A DNA stretch of 64,000 nucleotides, taken from contig NZ_QBKA01000002.1 of assembly GCF_003340475.1 (NCBI RefSeq), positions 2,551,501-2,615,500 on the forward strand. The letters run 5' to 3'. This document shows, piece by piece, positions 35,819 through 45,020 of the stretch; the first letter of the stretch is position 1; every line of letters begins with the position of its first letter. Below the pieces are notes generated by a model. It was not told the origin of the DNA and did not search any database. It saw only the letters and a list, made by a program, of their open reading frames with translations. The stretch comes from Alteripontixanthobacter maritimus (GTDB lineage Bacteria > Pseudomonadota > Alphaproteobacteria > Sphingomonadales > Sphingomonadaceae). Made by a program: the position numbers and the translations under genes.

Positions 35819-36892
35819 TTATTCTGCCGAACCTTCGCCCTTTTCCTGTTCGATCAGAAAAGCGATGAGAGCTTCCAGCGCTTTGTCGAAATTCTCAGCG
35901 GAATAACCGGGCGGGAAGTTGATCACCCGACCGCCCTGGCGTTTGCGATCAACGTGGAGCTCAACGTTTAGCCCCTCATACTTGACCGGCTTTCCGATCA
36001 TCCGGTTGCGGCGCTTTGGTTTCGAACGCTTGTTGTTGATTCCGAGCTTACCCCGCAGCGTGTCGATATCAGTCATTTCGCCTGCAGCGATAATTTTGCC
36101 AATCCTGTTGTCGAACTCGTCCATTTGCGGCGTCGCATCGCTCGCGGTTTTCTTGTCTGAAGCCGAACGCACCTCGATGGTGGTATGAACGTCCTCGAAG
36201 AATTTAACCGGAATGCGAGGTCGGTTCTCGACGAAGGGAAGCAACCCTTTCAGATATTTTTCAGCCTTTGCCGAAGAAACCATCTGCGAGATCCGGGAAA
36301 TGTGGAGCGACAACTCCTTGGCGATATTCTCGTGAGCGATTCCCTCGCAACTGCGGTTGAGTGCATAGCGTGCCCGAACCATTGGTTCTTCTTTGGCGCG
36401 CTGTTGCACTCTCCTGGCCATAATCGCGATGGCTTCCGTTTCGGAAACGATCCGAATTGCGACTTTTGCATTGGGATCACTTCTTAATAAAGAAGCGACG
36501 AAGATCGAACTGTCCAGCCCTAGTAAGCGGCCATTATGTTCACGAACTGGAATGGCGTTATGCAAAGCCGGTTGAGAGGCAATACCTTTCGCCCGCGCTA
36601 CATCGTCCTCAGTATGGGAATGGCGAAGATACAACGAGTGGTCGAAACTGATCGTGTCTGCGCGAACTCGTGAGTTATCTCCGATCTTGGCGGCAGCGGA
36701 TGCCTGCGGCTCAGTTATTGGTCCGTTGCCGTCACTCGAAACATCCGCATCATTGCCAACACCGGTTTTGCGCGGAGGAGTTGTCTTACTCCCATTAGCA
36801 ATTGATCGGGGGAGATGATCGCGAAGGGTATTTGTCGCTGACGTCGCATCTGTTTTTTCGCGAGCGTTCTGATCGATAAACTTGTTTGTCAT
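35819..36892 (-). CDS. ParB-like DNA-binding protein
   Basis: A 357-residue protein resembling ParB/RepB/Spo0J. A ParB/sulfiredoxin-like segment (about residues 85-160) is followed by a helix-turn-helix (GIAHENIAKELSLHISRISQMVSSAK, here abbreviated by its ends GIAHENIAKEL and SRISQMVSSAK). The C-terminal half is basic. No ParA is nearby, so a role in segregation is doubtful; gene regulation or element maintenance is as likely. The ATG at 36892 is preferred over 36922. Confidence 0.72.
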   Translation of the reverse strand: MTNKFIDQNAREKTDATSATNTLRDHLPRSIANGSKTTPPRKTGVGNDADVSSDGNGPITEPQASAAAKIGDNSRVRADTISFDHSLYLRHSHTEDDVARAKGIASQPALHNAIPVREHNGRLLGLDSSIFVASLLRSDPNAKVAIRIVSETEAIAIMARRVQQRAKEEPMVRARYALNRSCEGIAHENIAKELSLHISRISQMVSSAKAEKYLKGLLPFVENRPRIPVKFFEDVHTTIEVRSASDKKTASDATPQMDEFDNRIGKIIAAGEMTDIDTLRGKLGINNKRSKPKRRNRMIGKPVKYEGLNVELHVDRKRQGGRVINFPPGYSAENFDKALEALIAFLIEQEKGEGSAE

Positions 36893-36933
36893 GGTATGCC
36901 TTCCTGTTTGGAGGCACACCAAATACGTGTGAT

Positions 36934-38670
36934 TTATCCGGGCTTCAGGAGGACTTTAGAGACCGTTCTCGTCTTCGCGTTTTTTCGCGAATGGGCGGAT
37001 TTCTGGGCTTTCTCTGCCCCACTTTCAGTTCTGCAGCTGATTTTTTTGCAATTATTCGCCAAACTGGCGCCATAAGCTCTCGGATATTCGCCGTCTGTCG
37101 GCTCTGCCGCGACATTTTTAGCGCTTAATACCGGCGGTTTTACTGCAAACGCTCGAAGGGTTAGCGGGGCAACCATACATTCAAGCAACCGTCCAGCGAC
37201 ACTTGCCGAAACCTCCAAATGTCCCTTTCGAGTCTCACTGGCGTAAAGGTCATTCAACAAGCCGAGTGGGCCGCAATATGCCTCGCGCTCAGCAAGAAGG
37301 GTTTCGACCAAGATATCAGTAGTCCAAGCATCAGGGCAGAAAAATGCGCGCTTGATTGGTTCCATTTTGGGATCGGATAACCCGTCGGAATTACGCCTTA
37401 CCTCGACTTCTCGCAAACGTTCGACATATGAAGCTCCGACGTCCATACAAGATAACGCATCCAGCAATGATTGCCGTTGAGGACTGTCATTGCAGGCTGT
37501 GGTTTCGCCAAAATAAGACAGGGGTGGTTTTGCGCTCGATGCTAGTTCTGACGCTGCTGTCTTGTGACTTTCGGCGTTCAAACGCTTTGCTAGGTAGCGA
37601 TCTGCGCGGTCAGTATTGTGGTGTGCCAGAAAGTTGATTGTCAGACGGAAGATTCTTGAACGGAGTATATTATGCTCAGGCACATCTGAATGCCGACTGA
37701 GCTGCTCTGCTTTGCGTCGGCCGATTTGGCTGAACAGGTGCAGGATGAAACCCCGATCATTCCAACCGAGAAACCACGGCTCAGTTAGTGGCCTGTCTTT
37801 ATCTAGACCAGATATTGCAAGGGTGAGAGAGGCTGCTGTCTCACCTGCTAGATCCGCCTGATGCTCCTCATCACCTTGTTTTATCAATTCTGGGTGACTT
37901 TTTGCAATCAGTGGGAGATGCGGGCTAACCGAAGCGTAGAGGCGGACTCTTTGTGAACGTTTAAGCTGTTTGAGCTGTTGCCGATGGCAACCAAAGCCTT
38001 CCAGGCAATCATATCCGCGCTCGAGTTCGAAAAGATCCTCTGCAATGTATTGTATCGCATCGCTGGGCGAGGCATTGGGTAATTTCATTCTACGCATGAA
38101 CGCATCCACGCCATCGTTGCTGACGAATTGTTTTTTTGAGGCGGCCGGATACAAGTTTTTCCAGCCTCTAAGATCTCGCATCCAAAGCCGTTCGAACGCT
38201 GGCCTCCCAGCTCCGCCATGTCGTGGGTTGTCCCAGGCTGCTTCAAAAGCCGCGACGACGATGTCGAAATCCCACCCAGCAATATGCTGAAAGGCCTTTT
38301 GGACCTTTTTGGTCTGGACCGACTGGACCGACATGACCTGTTCAAATGCACAGTCGAAAAGAAAGACAAACCTCGCGCTCAGATATGCCCGGATCTGGTG
38401 CCGGTCTTCTGGCATGGGGACTGCATCGGTATTCGTTCGAATTCCCATCGCATGCAGCTTACCGCGCATGGCCAGAACCGCCGGATGGTAAGGATAGAAT
38501 TGATCTCTTAAGCCAAACGGCCGTTTTGGTCCGATCTTTACAAATTGAAGGTCGTCGGCACCATCCTTCATTAGTTTGGCACCATGAGGATCGCGGGAAC
38601 CATTATAGATCGATTTCGTGATCCATTTGGTTGCTGAAACAATGTCAGTCATCAATGAATAATCTGTCAT
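36934..38670 (-). CDS. Large protein of unknown function, mobile-element operon
   Basis: A protein of 578 residues with no family I recognise. It is soluble, rich in His/Arg/Leu, with helix-like segments such as SRIFRLTINFLAHHN-type stretches and a basic C-terminal tail (KNAKTRTVSKVLLKPG). The start is uncertain: the ATG at 38670 is chosen, but the frame is open to a TTG at 38739. A short overlapping frame there (MALNEHGLIAKHIAEAAERD) looks better coded, hinting at a frameshift or a small leader gene. It lies between the 202-residue gene and parB-like gene. Confidence 0.6.
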   Translation of the reverse strand: MTDYSLMTDIVSATKWITKSIYNGSRDPHGAKLMKDGADDLQFVKIGPKRPFGLRDQFYPYHPAVLAMRGKLHAMGIRTNTDAVPMPEDRHQIRAYLSARFVFLFDCAFEQVMSVQSVQTKKVQKAFQHIAGWDFDIVVAAFEAAWDNPRHGGAGRPAFERLWMRDLRGWKNLYPAASKKQFVSNDGVDAFMRRMKLPNASPSDAIQYIAEDLFELERGYDCLEGFGCHRQQLKQLKRSQRVRLYASVSPHLPLIAKSHPELIKQGDEEHQADLAGETAASLTLAISGLDKDRPLTEPWFLGWNDRGFILHLFSQIGRRKAEQLSRHSDVPEHNILRSRIFRLTINFLAHHNTDRADRYLAKRLNAESHKTAASELASSAKPPLSYFGETTACNDSPQRQSLLDALSCMDVGASYVERLREVEVRRNSDGLSDPKMEPIKRAFFCPDAWTTDILVETLLAEREAYCGPLGLLNDLYASETRKGHLEVSASVAGRLLECMVAPLTLRAFAVKPPVLSAKNVAAEPTDGEYPRAYGASLANNCKKISCRTESGAEKAQKSAHSRKNAKTRTVSKVLLKPG

Positions 38671-38773
38671 GTCCGCGACCGGTTTGGCACTATTAAGCTC
38701 ATTGATCGCGCTCCGCAGCCTCGGCGATGTGCTTCGCAATTAGACCGTGTTCGTTGAGAGCCATTCGCGCCGA

Positions 38774-39382
38774 TCATCTCGTAAACTCCGCCTTCGCCCA
38801 CGCGTCTTCGTAAAACGCAAAAGTTTGCTGAAGCGCACCATGCCCGGTATCGCGATATACTACCCAACTAGGATCGCTGGGATCGGTGATGTCGAACTGA
38901 GCGAGAGCTGCGTGCAGGTACTGCAGAAGCAATCGCTTAGCGCCATCGATCTCGAAATAGCTTGCTTGCCAGCTGTCGATGTTACCGATGTCCGGCACAG
39001 TAAATTCCGGAAGCAGTGACATCGCCTTGCGGGCATGATCCCAATCCCGCGGCCCATGCTCGCAATTTTCAAAGGCCTTTCCGTCTACCGGAAAACTACC
39101 GGAAGCATCTTGGCTGAAACTTGATAATTGCCGCCACCAATCTCTACGTCGATCTAGTCTTTCACACTCCTCTGTAACTGCCGCAATCAGGTTGCACACA
39201 TTCGCCTTTTCAATCTCGCACCATGCCGCGAACTTCTCTCCGTAATCCGCTTCGAGCAGTGCGGCGTCAATGCGGCGGTGTTCACGCACCGCCGCTACAT
39301 GCAGCGTGGAGAGCTTCTCCAACTCTGCACGGACAGCGTTAGCTGGTGACTTCTCGTCCTGTTCAATATCTGGGCCAGACAT
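38774..39382 (-). CDS. Hypothetical protein, mobile-element operon
   Basis: A 202-residue protein, mostly helical by appearance, with Trp-rich middle (RRRDWWRQLSSF) and no recognisable motif. The ATG at 39382 overlaps the stop of the upstream gene (TGATG), so the pair is coupled. Function unknown. Confidence 0.65.
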   Translation of the reverse strand: MSGPDIEQDEKSPANAVRAELEKLSTLHVAAVREHRRIDAALLEADYGEKFAAWCEIEKANVCNLIAAVTEECERLDRRRDWWRQLSSFSQDASGSFPVDGKAFENCEHGPRDWDHARKAMSLLPEFTVPDIGNIDSWQASYFEIDGAKRLLLQYLHAALAQFDITDPSDPSWVVYRDTGHGALQQTFAFYEDAWAKAEFTR

Positions 39383-40008
39383 CACCGCCTCTCCCGATAA
39401 CGGGTATTGGCGCCAACATCGCGCAACCAGCGGAACGCGTCAGCACGGTTCGCCAACGTCGGAAATTCGAGACGTAGCTGCGTACAGGTAGTGCGGATCA
39501 ACGACAGTTGTTTGCGGGTCGGCGGTCGCTTCGAAAGTTTTTCGAGATCCTCTTCGGTCATATCCGACAGAAGCCTATCCGTCGTGGTTCGGTAGCGGTC
39601 GAACGATCGCCTCCAGTCGGCATAGCGGCCTCGATTTTCGAGCGCAGTCGCATGCCGGCTCAAGATTGCGATCAGCCCATCGGCGATGGTCTCGCTGTCG
39701 TCGTCCTCCTCTGCCGGGTCTTCATCCGGCATGTCTTGGATCAGTGCCACCACTTCCTCGAAAGTCATGCTGAGCAAACCATCAAGCGCCCGCGCTTCAT
39801 GCGCGGACAACCCCCGCGCGGTAAGCACCGCGCCTATGGTAATCTGATGATATGCATTTTTCGGATCGCGGAAGGTCGTTTCGCCAGGCGTAATCTGCAG
39901 ATCGGCGAACCGGCGTTCGGTTTGATCCAGCTGGCTCAACGTACGGTCCAATTGATGAGCCAATTGCTCCAGGTCCGTGCCTGCAGTTGTGGTGGGTTTC
40001 TGTTCCAT
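39382..40008 (-). CDS. Hypothetical protein heading the minus-strand element operon
   Basis: A 208-residue protein with a predicted coiled coil near the N-terminus (DLEQLAHQLDRTLSQLDQ) and a very acidic stretch (EDPAEEDDDSE). It starts at the ATG at 40008 and diverges from the relaxase gene across a 260-base control region. Its position opposite a relaxase is where mobilization accessory proteins often lie, but no MobC signature is seen. Confidence 0.65.
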   Translation of the reverse strand: MEQKPTTTAGTDLEQLAHQLDRTLSQLDQTERRFADLQITPGETTFRDPKNAYHQITIGAVLTARGLSAHEARALDGLLSMTFEEVVALIQDMPDEDPAEEDDDSETIADGLIAILSRHATALENRGRYADWRRSFDRYRTTTDRLLSDMTEEDLEKLSKRPPTRKQLSLIRTTCTQLRLEFPTLANRADAFRWLRDVGANTRYRERR

Positions 40009-40268
40009 AACCACCCTATAGGATAGCCTGCGGTACAAACCTAAGCATTCAATAAAAGTTATTGGATTTGGTGTGACCACTTAAGACATCGCTGCTTGTG
40101 GACCGGACAGATATACGAGACAATTGAGCCGAACCAACCAGTAGAAAGGTAATGATGGGGGGTGGAGAGGCGAAATAATGTTTGCCACTTAAGCCTGCCC
40201 GCTGCGCGGCTGTCTTAAGTTTGTTGCAAACGTCCTGTTTCTCTCTCTCCCCCCCCCCTCTTTTAGTT
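40009..40268. promoter_or_regulatory. Divergent control region, candidate origin of transfer
   Basis: A 260-base gap between divergent operons. It holds three ACTTAAG-core sites: ACTTAAGAC (40079-40087), ACTTAAGCC (40187-40195) and its inverse GTCTTAAGT (40212-40220). A GC-rich spacer separates the last two. Inverted repeats next to a relaxase gene are typical of oriT. A CT stretch and ten-C run (40249-40258) precede the relaxase ATG by ten bases. Confidence 0.5.
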
Positions 40269-42965
40269 ATGGCACCGCAACGCGACCACCGAGAAAGGAT
40301 TATTAGAGCTGGCTCGCCCGAGTGCGCACGGCTGTGCCGCAAGCCTGACGCGCAACTCAAATTCGCTGTGGACGCCGACCGGCTGTCGTTGAGAGAGATC
40401 TGGGATGTGCCCGATCATATCAAATCGGTAAAGCAGCTGGAGCGCGAGGCGGCTGCGCTGCAGCGAGAGCGCGAATTTGAATGGCGCAAATTTAAAGTAC
40501 ACGCCAGTTTTAGCGCGCTAAACCCGAAGGTTGAACAGCGCTCCGGCAGCTCCACAAGAGCTATGCGGGTTGCTAAATCGCCACCATTACTGCCTGCATA
40601 TTCCATCGCACTTCGCGATGGTGATGGCCGGCTTTTCCCGTTCATGCGGACCAGTTATTCCAGTGCTGCAATATCGAAATCCGGACGTGGCCGCCGACTC
40701 GTAATCTACCAAACCGATGGCGCTTATATCTTGGATGATGGTTCGCTCGCCGTCTTCTCGAATGTCGGCAAAACGCCCGAGGAGATGGCAGAGGCGTTCG
40801 ACCAGATCGAGAAGGTCAATCGATCTGCCGCGAAGAACGCCAAGATCGTCCACCACATGATTATCCAGTCGCTTCACGAGCTGTCGCCGGAAGAACAGCT
40901 GGCGATGGCGAAGCGCTATTGCGAGCAAACATTTGCCGCGCAAGGCTTGCCTTATGTCCTCGCAATGCACGCGCCCGATCCGGATGGCGACAGCCGCAAT
41001 TGGCACTTTCACATCGCGTTTTCCTACCGGCCGGTGGAGCGGACTGGGCAAGGCGATTGGATCATCGACCGCTGCTTGCGGACCGATCTCGACAATCCTG
41101 AAGGTTGGAAGCAGATGCGGTATCTACTGGCCGAACAGTTCAATTACACTTGTGAGCGGCATGGTCTCGCCAAACGGTTTACGCACTTGTCCTACGCTGC
41201 ATCCGGGCTGGACTACATACCGCAGCAACATATGGGGCCGGGCCTTACCGCAAAGGTCCGTCGTGGCGAGACTGTGGCTGTCAATGCGGAAAACCATCGC
41301 CGCGTCGCGCAGAATGAATATCGCCGCGCCGCACGTGAGCTCAAGATCGCGTTGCTGGCTCAGGTCTCAGCCTATCGCCAGCTGACTGCCAAGAAGCTGG
41401 CCGCCGCTGTAGCAGCCAGCAGACCTTTGGTAAGACCTATGGCCAAGTTGTCTGGCTTCACCATGCCGGCGGCTTTACAAACGGCGATCAAATCTAGCGC
41501 CGGCGTGGCAAATGATAATGACAGGCAGACTTCGTGCGCTGACAGATCGGAACTTATTACGAAGCTGACCCTCCCGCCTCAGGCTCCTGGTTCGATAGCA
41601 AAGCGGCCGCCGATAAAGAAAAAAAGAACGATCGCCTTTGGAATACCGCCGCGACCGCTCAAGCGTTCGGGTTATGCAAACTCGCCAGCTAAATTGTCAC
41701 TGCGCATGACAGTGTTGCCACAAAAGCTGGGCGGACTTTCAGATGATGTTCGCACTGCTCTTTTTGACTTTTGGATACCGACACTACCGACGCCGCTCGA
41801 GCCGATGACCCCAGATATATTAAGTGGGCACGTCAATTTGCGTCCGGTGCGTCTCCCGGAGCCGCTTGCAAATGGAGTCGGGGACAGCCTGTTTTCGCCT
41901 ACGCGGCGTTTTGTGATATCATCGACCTTGCCGACGCCACTGGCATTCAGTGCAGTGAGCGATAATGCATCGACGCGCGCGACATTCACCGTTTCAATGA
42001 CGCTACCTGCGCAGTTGAAAGCGGACGCCGCCTTTGTGTCCCCTGCAATTCACAGCCAACAGCCTGATGCGTCCGCGCTTGATCTCTTCCCGGCGCCCCG
42101 ACCGCGACTGTCCGACGAAGAAGACGAGAATCGGCAGGAAGAGCGGTTGAAGTCGCCCCCGACGCAGGGTGAGGATACAACGGGTCCGCAGCGCGATGCG
42201 AAGGCCGCACTCGACAGGCTTGATCGAGAACCTGCCAAGTCAAAATCGAAAGTGACCTCAAAAGACGAAGCGCCTCCCAAGCAAAACATCTTGGCCTCGC
42301 TTGATCGGCTCGACCTGCCGTCGACTGCGATCGACAGGAACATAGCAAAGCCGGAGACGTCCAAACCACTGCGGGACAAGTTCAAAGATGACAGCGCGGC
42401 GACAAGAGGGGTCGGCGATAATGCGGTGGGCACGACGCCTGAAAACTCGACAGTCGATACCGGGTCCGGTCAGCCGCAGCGGGACCCACCATCCAAAGTT
42501 CCAACAGGCTACCGGCTCAACTCCAACGGCAAGCTAGTCATTGATATCGGGCCGACCAAGGAAGCCTCGATGGGCGTCAGGTCCGTTAAGGAAGATCGCG
42601 TTACCGAAGATGAGGTCAGACATCGCGTAGAGGAAATGAAGCGCAACGCCCATGAAGCCAGGCCGCAGGCAATCCTTCCTGACGAAATGCTAGCGTCTAC
42701 ACCCAACGAAGACCGTCGGTATGAGCCGTTGCGCAAAGGCATCAATTCAAAGATCGACCGGTGGATCGATGCCGATACAGCGAACGACCGCGAAGCGCGG
42801 CACAAGGCAGCCGCCGCTATTCGCACTGATCGTGCCCTCATTGTTAGGATAAACAGTTTCGATCCTACGGTGCGAGCCCGGTTCCAGCGCGACTGGGAAA
42901 CTATCGACGCTATGCGACCGCGCGATGGGCGCGGGGAACGCGGCCGCGCTATTGACGATGAGTAG
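40269..42965 (+). CDS. HUH relaxase (mobilization protein)
   Basis: Nicks DNA at oriT and pilots the strand in conjugation. Of 898 residues, about 1-390 hold the relaxase: HHMIIQSLHELSPEEQ, then the metal-binding DSRNWHFHIAFS (His246 and His248). This is MobA/MobL- or VirD2-like, though the N-terminus is atypical. The central region (about 395-590) is a low-complexity linker with seven LPxxL motifs, and the C-terminus is charged and helical. No helicase motifs are visible. The ATG at 40269 is preferred to an upstream ATG at 40182. No secretion genes follow, so it would need a helper system. Confidence 0.82.
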   Translation: MAPQRDHRERIIRAGSPECARLCRKPDAQLKFAVDADRLSLREIWDVPDHIKSVKQLEREAAALQREREFEWRKFKVHASFSALNPKVEQRSGSSTRAMRVAKSPPLLPAYSIALRDGDGRLFPFMRTSYSSAAISKSGRGRRLVIYQTDGAYILDDGSLAVFSNVGKTPEEMAEAFDQIEKVNRSAAKNAKIVHHMIIQSLHELSPEEQLAMAKRYCEQTFAAQGLPYVLAMHAPDPDGDSRNWHFHIAFSYRPVERTGQGDWIIDRCLRTDLDNPEGWKQMRYLLAEQFNYTCERHGLAKRFTHLSYAASGLDYIPQQHMGPGLTAKVRRGETVAVNAENHRRVAQNEYRRAARELKIALLAQVSAYRQLTAKKLAAAVAASRPLVRPMAKLSGFTMPAALQTAIKSSAGVANDNDRQTSCADRSELITKLTLPPQAPGSIAKRPPIKKKRTIAFGIPPRPLKRSGYANSPAKLSLRMTVLPQKLGGLSDDVRTALFDFWIPTLPTPLEPMTPDILSGHVNLRPVRLPEPLANGVGDSLFSPTRRFVISSTLPTPLAFSAVSDNASTRATFTVSMTLPAQLKADAAFVSPAIHSQQPDASALDLFPAPRPRLSDEEDENRQEERLKSPPTQGEDTTGPQRDAKAALDRLDREPAKSKSKVTSKDEAPPKQNILASLDRLDLPSTAIDRNIAKPETSKPLRDKFKDDSAATRGVGDNAVGTTPENSTVDTGSGQPQRDPPSKVPTGYRLNSNGKLVIDIGPTKEASMGVRSVKEDRVTEDEVRHRVEEMKRNAHEARPQAILPDEMLASTPNEDRRYEPLRKGINSKIDRWIDADTANDREARHKAAAAIRTDRALIVRINSFDPTVRARFQRDWETIDAMRPRDGRGERGRAIDDE

Positions 42966-43179
42966 ATACGCCGCGCCAATGTCGGCTGACCGTATGCCGC
43001 ATCCTGCGCAGAGGCTTTCGCATGGATCGACACCGGGAAAAGCACGGCCACGCGCCAGAGGTCCAGCAGAAGAAGACTGAATGAAGAGAGTGCCGGTGTG
43101 AAGCCGGCGATAGAGAGGAAAAAAGGCGGAGCATAACGCTCGGCTAACGCCTCACCGGCTTCCATGAAAGGAAGCTGAA

Positions 43180-44070
43180 ATGACAGACAAACTACACCAA
43201 TATGACAGCGACGTGCTGCTCGAACTCTTGGAGCAGGATGAACGCTACAAAGTCCTGCGGGCAGTGCCGCGATCATACACCGACATGCCCGAGGATGGAT
43301 GTCCGCCGGATGGTCGTTGCATCGCGATTTTAGACTGTGAAACCACCGGCCTCGACATCGAGAACGACAAGCTGATCGAACTCGCTATCATGCTGATCTT
43401 CGTCGACAACGATGGTAAGGTTCTCCGGCATATGGGGCCGGTCAGTTGGCTGGAAGATCCGCAGGTCGTAATCGATCCGAAAATCACGTTGCTCACCGGG
43501 CTTGCCGCCCACCATTTGGTCGGCAAACAAATCAACGACGAGATGGCATCGGCGCTGATTGACCGGGCTGACATATGTTTGGCCCATAATGCTGCTTTCG
43601 ACTCAAAATGGATAGAGCAGCGCTATCCCGAGCATCGCGGGAAGGCGTGGGCGTGTTCCCTCGCTGAAATCGACTGGCTTACGCTGGGTTATGAAGGCCG
43701 CGCTCAGCAGCATCTGCTGGTGCAGCATGGCTGGTTTTCGAATGCGCACCGGGCTGGCGACGATGTCTGGTCACTGTTCCATCTGTTGCGGCAGCAACAG
43801 GCCGGTCCAGGCAGCCATCCAATGTACACGCATCTGCAACGGTTGCTGACGACGTCAGCGACCAGCACGGTGCGGGTCGAAGCGGTGAATGCGCCCTACG
43901 CTGCAAAGAACCGGCTCAAAGCTCGCCAATACCGATGGAACCCGGACCGTAAACTTTGGACGAAGGAGCTCGCCCAGAACGACCTAGCCGCCGAACGCAG
44001 CTGGTATCGAACGGAAGGTTTGCCGATGTTTCGCACAGTGCCGATCACTGCGCATGAACGTCATCGCTGA
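43180..44070 (+). CDS. DnaQ-like 3'-5' exonuclease with C-terminal extension
   Basis: A 296-residue protein. Residues 45-210 form a DEDD exonuclease: ILDCETTGLD (Asp52, Glu54), CLAHNAAFD and HRAGDD. The last 75 residues (YAAKNRLKARQYRWNPDRKLW) form a separate small domain seen appended to exonucleases of plasmids. It probably trims DNA ends in the element's biology. The leader contains an inverted repeat GAAGCCGG/CCGGCTTC. Confidence 0.82.
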   Translation: MTDKLHQYDSDVLLELLEQDERYKVLRAVPRSYTDMPEDGCPPDGRCIAILDCETTGLDIENDKLIELAIMLIFVDNDGKVLRHMGPVSWLEDPQVVIDPKITLLTGLAAHHLVGKQINDEMASALIDRADICLAHNAAFDSKWIEQRYPEHRGKAWACSLAEIDWLTLGYEGRAQQHLLVQHGWFSNAHRAGDDVWSLFHLLRQQQAGPGSHPMYTHLQRLLTTSATSTVRVEAVNAPYAAKNRLKARQYRWNPDRKLWTKELAQNDLAAERSWYRTEGLPMFRTVPITAHERHR

Positions 44071-44103
44071 GCGCGCTTTCAACTCAACCAAACAACAATC
44101 CGG

Positions 44104-44128
44104 GCCTGCCACTTTGGCAGGCTTTTTT
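44104..44128 (+). terminator. Intrinsic terminator immediately ahead of a gene
   Basis: Perfect stem GCCTGCC/GGCAGGC with loop ACTTT and six T residues. The T-run ends only 15 bases before the next ATG at 44144, leaving no room for a promoter between them. Confidence 0.85.
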
Positions 44129-44143
44129 ATTGAAGGACTTATT

Positions 44144-44989
44144 ATGTCAAATTCCGAATATGATTTCGAATGCCTGCTCCAGCAACAGGCCAGTAAATTT
44201 TCCATGCGCGCTGGCGGTGAAAACGAAAGCGAGGTGAAGGTTTTCATCATCGCCGATTTCGAGTTCTCTTACGACCGGTCGCGCCACGAAGGTTACATGG
44301 TTCAAGAAGGTGCTAGTGCGCAGACCAGCATCCGCTGGCCGTTCCACCGGATCGCCGCCGCATCCTGGCAAGTCATGCGCTTCCTTCCGGGTCTGGAAAC
44401 CCCGCAAATTGAACCGCCAGTGGTTTTGTCGAGCGATAACCAGACCGAAGCCGAAATGGTCAAGGCATTCTTCGATGCGGTTATCGGGGAGCCGACCGCC
44501 AAGCTCGTGAGCTGGGGCGGCGAGACCCGCGACCTGGCAGTGCTGCGGCGCATGGCCGAAGAAAACGACCTGCTGCTTCCGCCCCAGATCGCGGAGCTTT
44601 CTCCGCTGGCCTGCACCCGGATCGATCTGTGCGATGCCACCGCGGTGCGGGCCGAGCGGGTCCATCTTGCCGAATATGCCGCGGCTTGTTCCATTCCCGC
44701 CAAACCTTCCCCCAGCAAGTCGGTCGGGAAATATGTCGAGCATGAGGACTGGGTGAAGGTCGAGGAACAGGTGTTGGCGGATGTGATGACAACCACCGTC
44801 ATTCTGATCCTTCATTTGACTGCCAGAGGCGTCGTAACCTGCGACAGAATCGCGACGATCATGAAGCTGGCTCAGTCTGCCGCAACGGCCTTTCCATCCA
44901 ACGCCTTTGTCACGCGTACATTTCTGCCTTGGGCGCGGGCACGTCAGGCAGCCGCTGGTCTGCGCGGCACTGTCTACCGCCCCGAATGA
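44144..44989 (+). CDS. Second 3'-5' exonuclease-like protein (PolB-exonuclease-related)
   Basis: A 281-residue protein of the ribonuclease H/exonuclease fold: FIIADFEFSYDR supplies the first acidic pair, and LVSWGGETRDLAVLRR fits the ExoII motif of the predicted PolB-type exonucleases. It is unrelated in sequence to the DnaQ-like neighbour. A terminator hairpin lies in its leader, and the ribosome-binding site is gaagga. Role in the element unknown. Confidence 0.7.
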   Translation: MSNSEYDFECLLQQQASKFSMRAGGENESEVKVFIIADFEFSYDRSRHEGYMVQEGASAQTSIRWPFHRIAAASWQVMRFLPGLETPQIEPPVVLSSDNQTEAEMVKAFFDAVIGEPTAKLVSWGGETRDLAVLRRMAEENDLLLPPQIAELSPLACTRIDLCDATAVRAERVHLAEYAAACSIPAKPSPSKSVGKYVEHEDWVKVEEQVLADVMTTTVILILHLTARGVVTCDRIATIMKLAQSAATAFPSNAFVTRTFLPWARARQAAAGLRGTVYRPE

Positions 44990-45020
44990 TCGATCAATCA
45001 GAGCAATAGGAGAAGCCATT

